Shown here one piece after another: positions 9,620 to 17,786 of a stretch of DNA of 64,000 nucleotides. This DNA comes from Neopararhizobium haloflavum. Lineage in GTDB: Bacteria; Pseudomonadota; Alphaproteobacteria; Rhizobiales; Rhizobiaceae. The notes beneath the pieces are model-generated. The model was not told the DNA's origin, did no database searches, and was given only the letters and a program-made list of their open reading frames with translations. The translations under genes and the position numbers were made by a program. How positions within the stretch are numbered: the stretch's first letter is position 1; every line of letters starts with the position of its first letter. The DNA lies in the NCBI RefSeq assembly GCF_002750855.1, contig NZ_NWUC01000002.1, forward strand, positions 558,001 to 622,000, given 5' to 3'.

Positions 9620-10543
9620 TCACGCCGCCTTGACCGGCAAGGCCGACCAATCGACCTCGCTTCGCAGCCAGTTCTTCATGAAATCCAGAAAGAGACGCAC
9701 GCGCCTAGGCTGAAAGCGCCGCTGCGGGTAGAGCGCATAGATCGCAAGGCTTTCCGGCCGCCAGGCCGGCAGGACGATCACCAGACGACCCTCAACGATA
9801 TCGTCATCGACCATGTAGCTCGGATGCAGCGATATGCCCTCACCCATTACCGCGGCCTGGCGCAGGACCTCGCCGAAATCAGAGCGCAGGCCGCTTCCGA
9901 CCCGGACCGAGAGTGTCTCGTCCGGCCCTTCAAGCGTCCAATGGTCCACCGGCGATTTCAGTATGTGCACGAGACAGCGATGGGCTGCCAGATCGCCCGG
10001 AGATGCAGGCCGTCCGGCGCGGGCCAGATAGGTGGGGGCTGCGACGAGGAGTTGTGGAACACGCAGCATCAGCTGCGCGACATGGCTCATGTCACGCAGG
10101 CTCGGCGCAATCCGCAGCGAAAGATCGAAACCTTCCTTTACGATATTGCTTTCACCGTCGTCGATCAGCAGCGCGAATTCGATGCGTGGATGACGGATGC
10201 GAAATGCGGCGATCAACGGGACGAGATGCTGCGCCCCGAACGAGGGGGGCGACCCGATCCGGATCGTTCCCCGCAACTCATCGGTCTCTTCCGCCAGATC
10301 TTCGGTCAGGCGGTCGAGTTCCTGAACTATCCGACCACCATGTTCCAAGTAGGTGCGGCCGGCTTCTGTCAGGCTCACATTCTGCGTGTCGCGGTTGAGC
10401 AGCCGGGCACCGACGGCGCGCTCAAGTGCCGCGACATTCTTCGTGACGGTGGCACGCGAAACACCAAGCTGGCGGGCGGCGGCTGAAAAGCTCTCCGCGC
10501 GCGCGACCTCCAGGAATATCTCGATGTTGCGCAGCCTGTTCAT
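9620..10543 (-). CDS. LysR-family transcriptional regulator
   Basis: A 307-residue LysR regulator. The N-terminal winged helix-turn-helix reads MNRLRNIEIFLEVARAESFS followed by AAARQLGVSRATVTKNVAALE, and the remainder is the periplasmic-binding-like effector domain of the LTTR type-2 fold. The start codon overlaps the stop of the FAH-family gene (ATGA). It is therefore co-transcribed as the last gene of the TRAP/FAH operon, an unusual place for a LysR gene, which more often diverges from its target. Candidate targets are that operon and the dehydrogenase operon downstream. Confidence 0.92.
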   Translation of the reverse strand: MNRLRNIEIFLEVARAESFSAAARQLGVSRATVTKNVAALERAVGARLLNRDTQNVSLTEAGRTYLEHGGRIVQELDRLTEDLAEETDELRGTIRIGSPPSFGAQHLVPLIAAFRIRHPRIEFALLIDDGESNIVKEGFDLSLRIAPSLRDMSHVAQLMLRVPQLLVAAPTYLARAGRPASPGDLAAHRCLVHILKSPVDHWTLEGPDETLSVRVGSGLRSDFGEVLRQAAVMGEGISLHPSYMVDDDIVEGRLVIVLPAWRPESLAIYALYPQRRFQPRRVRLFLDFMKNWLRSEVDWSALPVKAA

Positions 10544-11445
10544 CGAGAGGCAGCAACCGGGTTCGTCAGCGCGCCCAGGCCCGGACTCTCCAAGCGCACT
10601 GTGTCACCAGCCTTCAGATAGACCGGGGGATCGCGGAAATGACCCACGCCGGAGGGCGTGCCCGTCGCGATGACATCACCTGGCTCCAGCGTGACGAAAC
10701 GGCTGATGTAGGACAGGATGTAGGCCGTCGAAAAGATCATGTCATGCGTATTGCCGTCCTGCATGAGGACGTCGTTGACGTAGCAACGCAGGTCATGGTC
10801 ACCGGCGCCGTCGAATGTATCGGCGGTGGCGAGCCAAGGCCCCATCGGCGTGAAGGTGTCCATGCTCTTGGCGAAGGTCGTCTGCGGCGGTGCGACGTCG
10901 AACTGATACTCGCGTGCTGAAATGTCATTCAGCAGCGTGTAGCCGGCGACATAGGCGAGCGCGTCGCCCGGCGCTACGTTCTTCATGGTACGGCCGACGA
11001 CCGCAGCAAGCTCGACCTCCCAGTCGAGCTTGACGATGCCCTTGGGGCAAATGATGGCCTCTTCCGGTCCGATCACCGAAGTCGCCATTTTCACAAAAAG
11101 GCGCGGCTCCTCCTGTCGGCCAAGCCCTCCCTCGGCGGCGTGCGCACCGTAGTTTCGGCCGACGCCTATGATCTTGCCGGGCCGCGATATCGGCGCGAGG
11201 ATGCGGACATCAGCCAGCGGCCGCACGGCACTGCCCGATGCCGCGGCCACGGCGGGCTCGAGAACCCGAAAATCGCCATCGCTCCAGGCGAGGAAGGCCG
11301 CCATGTCGGAGAACACGCTTTCCGCGTGCGGGGGCGCCCCGCTACCGGCGCTCAGCAAGGCCGCGCCGAGGTCGACGACGTCATCATCGCGGATCGCGCC
11401 GATCCTTACCGCCGCGTCGGCCTCAAAGCTGATCAACTGCATCAA
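10540..11445 (-). CDS. Fumarylacetoacetate hydrolase (FAH)-family protein
   Basis: A 301-residue FAH-fold enzyme. The C-terminal catalytic domain shows KIIGVGRNYGAHAAEGG, FVKMATSVIG, the metal-site segment KLDWEVELAAVVGR, YTLLNDISAREYQ and GDVIATGTPSGVG. Members hydrolyse or decarboxylate 2,4-diketo acids or hydrate 2-keto-pentenoates in the cytoplasm, usually in aromatic or sugar-acid degradation. The gene lies 34 bases after the TRAP large subunit, so the imported acid may feed this enzyme. The exact reaction cannot be assigned. Confidence 0.88.
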   Translation of the reverse strand: MMQLISFEADAAVRIGAIRDDDVVDLGAALLSAGSGAPPHAESVFSDMAAFLAWSDGDFRVLEPAVAAASGSAVRPLADVRILAPISRPGKIIGVGRNYGAHAAEGGLGRQEEPRLFVKMATSVIGPEEAIICPKGIVKLDWEVELAAVVGRTMKNVAPGDALAYVAGYTLLNDISAREYQFDVAPPQTTFAKSMDTFTPMGPWLATADTFDGAGDHDLRCYVNDVLMQDGNTHDMIFSTAYILSYISRFVTLEPGDVIATGTPSGVGHFRDPPVYLKAGDTVRLESPGLGALTNPVAASR

Positions 11446-11479
11446 AAGTCTCCATTTGAGATGTGCCGGCGCAAGCGCA

Positions 11480-12832
11480 TCACCACATCATGTCGGGAAG
11501 GAAAAGGACGATCTGGGGGAAGGCGATCATCAGCGCGAGGATCACGACCTCCATCGCGACGAACGGAAGAACACCCATGAATCCTTCCTTTGTGCTGACG
11601 CCGGTCGCCGAGGAAGCAATGAATATGTTGAGGCCCATCGGCGGCGTCACCAGGCCGATCTCGGCAGTCTTGACAATGATCACGCCAAACCAGATTCCAT
11701 CGAAGCCGAGGCCGGTCATCAGCGTGTAGGTGATCGGCACGGTGAGCACGATGATCGCGAACTGATCCATCAGCATCCCAAGGACGAGGTAGAAGCCGAC
11801 GATCATCAAGAGAACGACCATCGGTGACATGCCAGAATCGCGAATCCATTCCAGGAGGGCGGTGGTTACCTGGGTGTAGGACATGAAGTATCCGAACAGC
11901 AGGGCACCGAAGATGATCGTGACGATCATGGAAGACGTGCGCAGCGTGTTGCCAACCGCGGTGATGAATCCGGCACGCGTCAGGCGGCCGAGGGCGATGG
12001 CGATGATCAGTGCGCCGAAGGCACCGATGGCAGCCACCTCGGACGGCGTTGCAATGCCGCCGTAAAGGCAACCCAGCACGACCACGATCAGTCCGACGAC
12101 AGGCCACACCCGCCCGTGCTGCTCCAGCTTCACCGCACGCGCAGAGGAACGGTCTGCAACGGAGGCAGCCGAGAGGTTCGAGGGGGCAACGGCGTCGGCG
12201 CGCTCGCCGTCAGCCACGCTCATCGGAGCAAGATCGGGACGATACCAGACGCAAAGGGCGATCGTGACCATATAGCCCAGCGCGGTCAAAATGCCCGGTA
12301 CGAGGCCAGCCATGAACAGACGGCCGATCGATTCCTCGGTGATGATTCCGTAAATGATGAATGCGACCGACGGCGGGATGAGAATGGCCAGCGTCCCCGC
12401 GATCGAGATGGTGCCGACCGAGAAACCCTTGTGGTATCCAAGCGCCTTCATCGTCGGAAAGGCGGAGCTGGCAATGCTCGCAACCGATGCGGTGCTGCTG
12501 CCGGAGGCGGCCGCGAGGATCGCACCGGCGAGCACGCATGCCATTGCGAGCCCACCCCGCACCCGCCGCATGAGGCGATTGCAGGCGATCATCAGATCGC
12601 GCGCGATCCCGCCAGTGCCGAGGAACTCGGCCATGAGCACGAACATCGGAATGGTGAGCAGCACATAGTTCGACGCGGCGTGGTAGACGACCTGGTGAAG
12701 CAGTCCATAAACCACATTCGGATTGGCGATCATGAATAGGCTGATCGCGCCTGCGATCCCGAGCGCGAAGCCGACCGGGATGCCCAGCAGGATCAACGCC
12801 AAAAGCAGTCCGATGCCGATTGCGATATCCAT
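11480..12832 (-). CDS. dctM: TRAP transporter large permease (DctM)
   Basis: A 450-residue, about 12-span DctM-family subunit that carries the Na+-coupled translocation pathway of a TRAP importer. It begins with membrane segments MDIAIGIGLLLALILLGIPV and contains the conserved AASGSSTASVASIASSAFP and IPPSVAFIIYG repeats. A long central hydrophilic loop (around DLAPMSVADGERADAVAPSN) makes it slightly larger than usual. It follows the small-subunit gene after a 52-bp gap and precedes the FAH-family gene. Confidence 0.93.
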   Translation of the reverse strand: MDIAIGIGLLLALILLGIPVGFALGIAGAISLFMIANPNVVYGLLHQVVYHAASNYVLLTIPMFVLMAEFLGTGGIARDLMIACNRLMRRVRGGLAMACVLAGAILAAASGSSTASVASIASSAFPTMKALGYHKGFSVGTISIAGTLAILIPPSVAFIIYGIITEESIGRLFMAGLVPGILTALGYMVTIALCVWYRPDLAPMSVADGERADAVAPSNLSAASVADRSSARAVKLEQHGRVWPVVGLIVVVLGCLYGGIATPSEVAAIGAFGALIIAIALGRLTRAGFITAVGNTLRTSSMIVTIIFGALLFGYFMSYTQVTTALLEWIRDSGMSPMVVLLMIVGFYLVLGMLMDQFAIIVLTVPITYTLMTGLGFDGIWFGVIIVKTAEIGLVTPPMGLNIFIASSATGVSTKEGFMGVLPFVAMEVVILALMIAFPQIVLFLPDMMW

Positions 12833-12884
12833 AAATCCTCACTTCCAAGCGGCGGCTTGAAGCGCTTTTGCGATGATGACGCAG

Positions 12885-13400
12885 CTATTCGTGGGTGCCG
12901 ATGGGACGCAACTGCGGGGCGGTCGCGTCGACAACCAGCCGAAGGGCGAGCAATCCGCATCCGATCGGGATCCAGACCCACGACCACGCCACCGGCCAGT
13001 CGATGACGCCCATGACGACTTCGCCGCGCGTCAACGCCTGAATGAAAGCCTTGTAGCCCTGGTAGGCGAGCGCGCCGAGATAAACCGACGCCGCGATGAG
13101 GCCGATCCGTACCATCGGGTTCACGATCCGATCCGGCAGGACGGATGTGAGCAACTGGATCTGTATCGCCCCGCCATTCCGATAGCCCCAAGGCAACGCG
13201 AGCATGAGCATCGAGACGAGCAGATAGAACTGCACGAGGTGGAGTTGGAAGGTGAGCGGGTTGGAGAACACATATCGCATCACGACATCGATCGATACGA
13301 GGACCATCGTGCCGAGCATGGCGGCACCAGCGCCGATCGCAGCGACATTCTCGACAATAGCGAGACTGCGATCGATGCGTGCGTGCAATGCGTTCGTCAT
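12885..13400 (-). CDS. dctQ: TRAP transporter small permease (DctQ)
   Basis: A 171-residue four-span membrane protein of the DctQ family, partner of the DctM subunit encoded just downstream. The ATG at 13400 (MTNALHARIDRSL) is preceded by GGAGGGTGAG. The longer frame would need a TTG start five codons earlier that overlaps this ribosome site. The segment LGTMVLVSIDVVMRYVFSNP is the DctQ hallmark. It connects the periplasmic binding protein and the large permease. Confidence 0.9.
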   Translation of the reverse strand: MTNALHARIDRSLAIVENVAAIGAGAAMLGTMVLVSIDVVMRYVFSNPLTFQLHLVQFYLLVSMLMLALPWGYRNGGAIQIQLLTSVLPDRIVNPMVRIGLIAASVYLGALAYQGYKAFIQALTRGEVVMGVIDWPVAWSWVWIPIGCGLLALRLVVDATAPQLRPIGTHE

Positions 13401-13425
13401 CGCCTCACCCTCCAATTCCTACGGC

Positions 13426-14451
13426 CTATTCAGCGCCGAGCCTTGCGCTGTAATCCGCGAAAACTTCCTCTGCAGGCAGGCCGCGGTCGCTCAACCGCGA
13501 GACCCAGTCTTCGCTGACGGGGGCAAGCTTCTCGTTGATTGCGCCCATCTCCTCTTCGGTGAACTCGTAGACTTCCGCGCCGAGCTCAGCGAATTCCTCC
13601 GCCAGTTGGACGGCTTCCTCGTCCATGAAAGCGGCGACCGATTCCTCGGTTTTCGCTCCGCATTCGGTCATCGCTTGCTGCGTCTCCGGCGAAAGCGCTT
13701 CCCACCGATCGGTGCGAATGGAGAACACGTTGGAGAATGTGCCAAAGGCACCGTTCGTACTCGTTGCGCCCATGAGTTCATGCACGTTGAACGGCTTCAG
13801 GCTCGACAAAGCCGAAATGGTGCCGTCGGCCGTGCCGCGCTCGAGCGCCACATACATGTCGCCAACCGGGATTTCCGCGGGAGACGCGCCCAGGGACTGA
13901 ATGGCAAGGTTCATGCTGCCGCCTGCCGACCGGATGACCTTGCCCTGGAAGTCGCTCTCCGAGCGGATCGGCCCGTCCATCGACACCATCTGGTAAGGTG
14001 GAAACGCCATGACCCAGAGCGGCTTGATGTTGTTGCTGGCAAATTCCTCGGCCAGCGGCCCTTCCTTCACCGCTTCGGAGTAGGCGGTGATGATCTCCGT
14101 CGCGGTCGAGCCCAGACCCGGCAACATCGAAACGCCGTTGAGTGGCATCTTGTCGGTCACGTAGCCGATCGGGACCGGTGCGAGATCGGCTATGCCGGAA
14201 TTGAGCGAATTGAGCAGTTCCGGCGTGGCCGACAACTGACCGGCCGGATAGTAGCGGAATGTGACGTCCGATACCCCTGCCTCCTCCATGCAGGCCATCC
14301 AGACGTCGACGCCCTGGGCCGAGATGACGTGGCCGTTCGGGCTGCCGTGCACAACGGAAAGTTCCACGGCGTCCTGCGCTTTCGCCCCTTGGCAAGCAAG
14401 GGCGATCAGCGCTGCGGATGCCATCAGTATCTGTTTAGCATTGCTTCTCAT
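13426..14451 (-). CDS. dctP: TRAP transporter solute-binding protein (DctP)
   Basis: A 341-residue periplasmic binding protein with a clear signal peptide (cleavage near GAKA-QDAVELS, about residue 25). The DctP-family core includes the conserved ligand-binding arginine segment FQGKVIRSAGGSMN and ALERGTADGTISALSSLKPF. It starts the dctPQM set. The glutathione transferase gene ends 36 bases upstream in the same direction, so the operon may begin there. The ligand is an organic acid of unknown identity. Confidence 0.92.
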   Translation of the reverse strand: MRSNAKQILMASAALIALACQGAKAQDAVELSVVHGSPNGHVISAQGVDVWMACMEEAGVSDVTFRYYPAGQLSATPELLNSLNSGIADLAPVPIGYVTDKMPLNGVSMLPGLGSTATEIITAYSEAVKEGPLAEEFASNNIKPLWVMAFPPYQMVSMDGPIRSESDFQGKVIRSAGGSMNLAIQSLGASPAEIPVGDMYVALERGTADGTISALSSLKPFNVHELMGATSTNGAFGTFSNVFSIRTDRWEALSPETQQAMTECGAKTEESVAAFMDEEAVQLAEEFAELGAEVYEFTEEEMGAINEKLAPVSEDWVSRLSDRGLPAEEVFADYSARLGAE

Positions 14452-14487
14452 TCTTCTCTCCTCCCTTTCAGATTTCTTCGAAGTCCT

Positions 14488-15093
14488 TCAAAGACCGGCG
14501 TCGGGCGCGGTCCTTTTCATCGAGGGACGTTCACTGAAGCGACGATGCCAGTTTGCCAGATCCTCACGGCCCGCAAGCCAGTCGCGCTGCGGATGGCGGA
14601 AGCCGATCCAGAAAATCGCACACGCGGCCGCGATCGATGCCTGGTCTACCTCTCCATCAAGCTCATCAACGCAGTCTTGAAGGGCATCAAACCCGCGATC
14701 GACCGTTGCCAACTGCTTCTCGATCCAAGCCGGCGACTGCTCGTTCTCGGGCCGCATTCCTTCGAGACGGGCTGCCATTGCGGCATCCATCATGCCGTCT
14801 GCGAGGGCAACCAATGTCTTGATGCGCCAAATTGACGAGCCGCTTCCACCCAGTGTTCCCTCACCATACTGGTCGTCCAGATATTCGCAGATGACAGGTG
14901 AATCATAGATTACCTGACCGTCGCCTAGGGCCAGCGCTGGTATCTTTCCCACCGGATTCAAATCCCAGAACCCTGTTTCTGCGTCACGAGGGTTGGTTTC
15001 GACGAATTCAATCTTGTCGAATACTTCCAATTCAACAGCAACAACGCGAACCTTTCGCGCATAAGGCGAATTTGCAGAGCAATACAATTTCAT
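14488..15093 (-). CDS. Glutathione S-transferase family protein
   Basis: A 201-residue GST with an N-terminal thioredoxin-like domain (MKLYCSANSPYARKVRVVAV, then LNPVGKIPALAL and the glutathione gamma-glutamyl site DSPVICEYLDDQYG) and an all-helical C-terminal domain ending near SERPSMKRTAPD. A longer in-frame stretch exists upstream, but the ATG at 15093 gives the exact family N-terminus and follows GGGAGAGAGG. In catabolic operons such enzymes often do glutathione-dependent isomerisation, ether cleavage or dehalogenation. Here the neighbour is a TRAP/FAH operon, and the reaction is unknown. Confidence 0.9.
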   Translation of the reverse strand: MKLYCSANSPYARKVRVVAVELEVFDKIEFVETNPRDAETGFWDLNPVGKIPALALGDGQVIYDSPVICEYLDDQYGEGTLGGSGSSIWRIKTLVALADGMMDAAMAARLEGMRPENEQSPAWIEKQLATVDRGFDALQDCVDELDGEVDQASIAAACAIFWIGFRHPQRDWLAGREDLANWHRRFSERPSMKRTAPDAGL

Positions 15094-15170
15094 GTCGCAG
15101 TGTTTTCCTCTCTCCCAGTGACGCGATCTAAGCCCAGCGGAGAGCGGCAAACAATAGAAAAAGTTTTTAT

Positions 15171-15180
15171 GGATTAATCC
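15171..15180. promoter_or_regulatory. Palindrome GGATTAATCC in an AT-rich gap before the GST gene
   Basis: A perfect 10-base palindrome flanked by A/T runs between the SDR stop and the GST start. The AT-rich block (about 15155-15190) is a likely promoter region for the GST/TRAP operon, and the palindrome a possible operator for one of the LysR proteins. The A/T runs could also act as a weak terminator for the SDR gene. Confidence 0.3.
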
Positions 15181-15190
15181 AAAAAAATTA

Positions 15191-15943
15191 TCAGAGACGT
15201 CCACCACCAGCGCGCAAGACCGCCCCGGTAACGTAGGACGCCTGATCGGACAGCAGCCACAAGATGGGCTCGGCGATCTCATTCGGCGTTGCCATGCGAC
15301 CGAGTGGTATGGTCGCAAGCACCTTGTCGAAATCGGCGCGCACACCGGACGCGTGGATGCCCGTATCGGTCACACCCGGAGAAAGCGCGTTGACCCTCAC
15401 CCCGTCGCCCGCGACCTCGGCGGCAAGCCCTGCGGTAAAGGTGTCGACGGCGGCCTTGGACGCGCCGTACCAGACATAGGTGTTGGGCGAGCCGGTACGC
15501 GCTGCGCCGGACGATACATTGACGATGGCGCCGCCATTGCCACCACGGCTGGTCGCCATTCTCAAGGCCGCCCGCCGGCAACATTCCATCAGCGAGAAGA
15601 CATTGATCTCGAAGACCTCACGGATGGTTTGCGCCGATGTGGAGAGGAAGGAACCCGTGCGTCCGGTGATGCCGGCATTGTTGACAAGACCCGTGAGCCC
15701 TCCGAACCGGTCGACCGCCTCGAACAGCAGGTCGACGCCGCTCGGATCGGACAGATCCGCCGCCACGGCGAGACCGCGCCGTCCTTTATGCTCGATCGCC
15801 GAAACCAGTTCCTGGGCCGCCTCACTGCCGGTCCTATAGTTGAAGCAGACATCATAGCCGCGCTCGGCCGCCAGGAGGCAAACTGCGCGCCCTATGCCGC
15901 GCGTTCCTCCGGTAACGACGATCGTCTTTTGCCGATCACTCAT
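15191..15943 (-). CDS. SDR-family oxidoreductase
   Basis: A 250-residue classical short-chain dehydrogenase/reductase. The cofactor glycine motif is TGGTRGIG at residues 11-18, NNAG lies at 88-91, Ser144/145 precede the catalytic pair Tyr159 and Lys163 (YGASK), and a PG motif follows. It resembles FabG-like sugar or hydroxyacyl dehydrogenases, with substrate unknown. The start lies inside the end of the LysR gene (8-base overlap), so the two are co-transcribed and the LysR may control it. Confidence 0.9.
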   Translation of the reverse strand: MSDRQKTIVVTGGTRGIGRAVCLLAAERGYDVCFNYRTGSEAAQELVSAIEHKGRRGLAVAADLSDPSGVDLLFEAVDRFGGLTGLVNNAGITGRTGSFLSTSAQTIREVFEINVFSLMECCRRAALRMATSRGGNGGAIVNVSSGAARTGSPNTYVWYGASKAAVDTFTAGLAAEVAGDGVRVNALSPGVTDTGIHASGVRADFDKVLATIPLGRMATPNEIAEPILWLLSDQASYVTGAVLRAGGGRL

Positions 15944-16892
15944 CTTTGCTCCAATCCGTCAGTCCAGAAAGTTTGTGATCTTCCTGCGCGATCGTCAGCA
16001 GCCGGTGGATGAATGCCTCGGCCGCCGGCGCAAGCTTTTCCTCGCGCCGAACGATGATGCCGATCGGTCGTTCCAGCTTGCGGTCCCGGAATGGGACGGC
16101 ATCGAGCGAAAGCGCGGCCAGGATGTCCGGGTTGACCTTGGGCATCACTGTGGCGCCGAAACCTGCTGAAGCCAGCGCGAAAAGCGTCTGATATTGCAAC
16201 GCCTCGTATTTCGGCTGAACCGCGAGACCTTCGGCCAGCGTCGCCTGGTCAAGGACCTCACGGGCGGTGGAGCCGAAGGTCGACAGCAGCAGGTTGAGGT
16301 CGGCAAGATCACGCACACAGGCATGACCGCGTTTGGCGATCTCATGCGAGCGGTGCAGAATGAGGAAGAATTCCTGCTGAAAGATCGGCCGGAAATCGAG
16401 GCTGTTGGGAACGCGGCTATAGGGGCCGATGCCGAAATCGACACTGCCGGACTGAACGGCGGCGAACATCTCCGCACCAAGGTCCTCCCGCAACAGCACA
16501 CGAATTCCGGGATAGTCGCGTTCGAAGGCCGATAGCACCCTCGGGATGAGGCTGACGGCGATTGTCGGGGAGAACGACGCGACGACCTGGCCGATCGACA
16601 GCCCCTCCTGGGACTGGATGTCATTGATCAGCCGGCTCGTCTCCGCGAGCAGCTTCTTGGAACGTTCCAGCAGTTCCATCCCCGCCGGCGTCAGGCGTAC
16701 CTGCCGCGTGGAACGCACGAACAGCTTCACGCCAAGGAACTCTTCGAGCTGGTTGATCTGCGCGGTTACCGCAGGTTGGGACCGACCCACAGCTTCGGCT
16801 GCGCGCCTGAAATTGAGGATTTCGGCAACGGCCACGAAGGTCATCAACTGACCGAACATGCGTCGTGAAATGCGATGCGGCTCGATTGTCAA
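15936..16892 (-). CDS. LysR-family transcriptional regulator
   Basis: A 318-residue LysR protein. The HTH lies in residues about 17-55 (FVAVAEILNFRRAAEAVGRS, QPAVTAQINQLEEFLG) and the co-inducer-binding domain follows. It precedes and overlaps the SDR gene. The 137-bp gap upstream of it, down to the DUF1028 stop, must hold its promoter; no striking repeat is seen there. Possible targets are the SDR gene or the GST/TRAP operon further along. Confidence 0.92.
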   Translation of the reverse strand: MTIEPHRISRRMFGQLMTFVAVAEILNFRRAAEAVGRSQPAVTAQINQLEEFLGVKLFVRSTRQVRLTPAGMELLERSKKLLAETSRLINDIQSQEGLSIGQVVASFSPTIAVSLIPRVLSAFERDYPGIRVLLREDLGAEMFAAVQSGSVDFGIGPYSRVPNSLDFRPIFQQEFFLILHRSHEIAKRGHACVRDLADLNLLLSTFGSTAREVLDQATLAEGLAVQPKYEALQYQTLFALASAGFGATVMPKVNPDILAALSLDAVPFRDRKLERPIGIIVRREEKLAPAAEAFIHRLLTIAQEDHKLSGLTDWSKDE

Positions 16893-17029
16893 GGGTCAGC
16901 CGGCCTCCCAATACCAGCTCGGGGAACCGCCCTCATAGACCGAACCGCAGCCGGCGACCAGACCTCGCGATCGATGCGACAAGCCGTTCAATGGCCCGAG
17001 ACATATCGCGCGCGATGTCAGCACGCTCA

Positions 17030-17782
17030 TCAGGGATGCGCAGTGGCCAGGGATGCACTGGCCTGGCCAGCATCCCTGCGTTCCGCTTCAAGCTCCGCGA
17101 TTTTCCGATCGATCTCGCTGCGGTCCACCAAGCCGTGGGGGTTCTGCCGCGTGGGCATTGTCTCGGCGACGAGCAGATACCGTTCCTTCGCGACGCGATA
17201 GAGACGGCGCAGCTCTTCCAGCGGATCGCCGTGATCGTCGGCGCGAATGTCGAGCCAGGCATAATCCTGATCGCGGTAGATGACGAGCGCGGCGGATTGC
17301 TTGCCGCGCTTGTCGCCACCTGCATCCTCGCCCGCCTGCATCGCGAGCAGCAACCGCTCAGCGAGCGGCTTGTCCACCGCGGCCCGGTAGGTCCGCATTG
17401 TCTCAGCCACGACCTGCGGACCTGTCAGCATGTTTCCGGCGACGGAAACGCCTTCAGCGATTTCGTGCCCGGCCCAATCGATGCATTTGCCGCCCGTGAA
17501 GGCGGCGTTGCGGCCGCTCGCGTCGATCAGATGCATCTGACGTTGCGCGCTTCCGTCGTCGCGTCCGGTCAGCCGCTCGACGATCGCATCTGGTGCTTCC
17601 CCGCGCTCCAGCATGGCCAACCCGTTTGTGCCGTAGGTTGGATTGACGAAAGCCTGGGTGGCCACCGCCCCCACCCCTCCCCGAACATGCGGCACAACAC
17701 CGCCGACACAGAAGAACCGGCTGGCGACAGCAACTCCAAGATGTCCGGTCGCGGCATCGCGGGCGACGATCGAATATGTCAC
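17030..17782 (-). CDS. DUF1028 family Ntn-hydrolase-like protein
   Basis: A 250-residue DUF1028 protein, starting MTYSIVARDAATGHLGVAVA and containing GGVGAVATQAFVNPTYG and the later VAGNMLTGPQV. Structures of relatives show an Ntn-hydrolase-type fold, but the reaction is not established. There is no signal peptide. The gene lies four bases after the gamma-glutamyltransferase gene, itself an Ntn hydrolase. It ends a long operon with a GntR regulator and an oligopeptide-type ABC transporter. A role in hydrolysing amide bonds of imported peptides is inference. Confidence 0.87.
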   Translation of the reverse strand: MTYSIVARDAATGHLGVAVASRFFCVGGVVPHVRGGVGAVATQAFVNPTYGTNGLAMLERGEAPDAIVERLTGRDDGSAQRQMHLIDASGRNAAFTGGKCIDWAGHEIAEGVSVAGNMLTGPQVVAETMRTYRAAVDKPLAERLLLAMQAGEDAGGDKRGKQSAALVIYRDQDYAWLDIRADDHGDPLEELRRLYRVAKERYLLVAETMPTRQNPHGLVDRSEIDRKIAELEAERRDAGQASASLATAHP

Positions 17783-17786
17783 GACG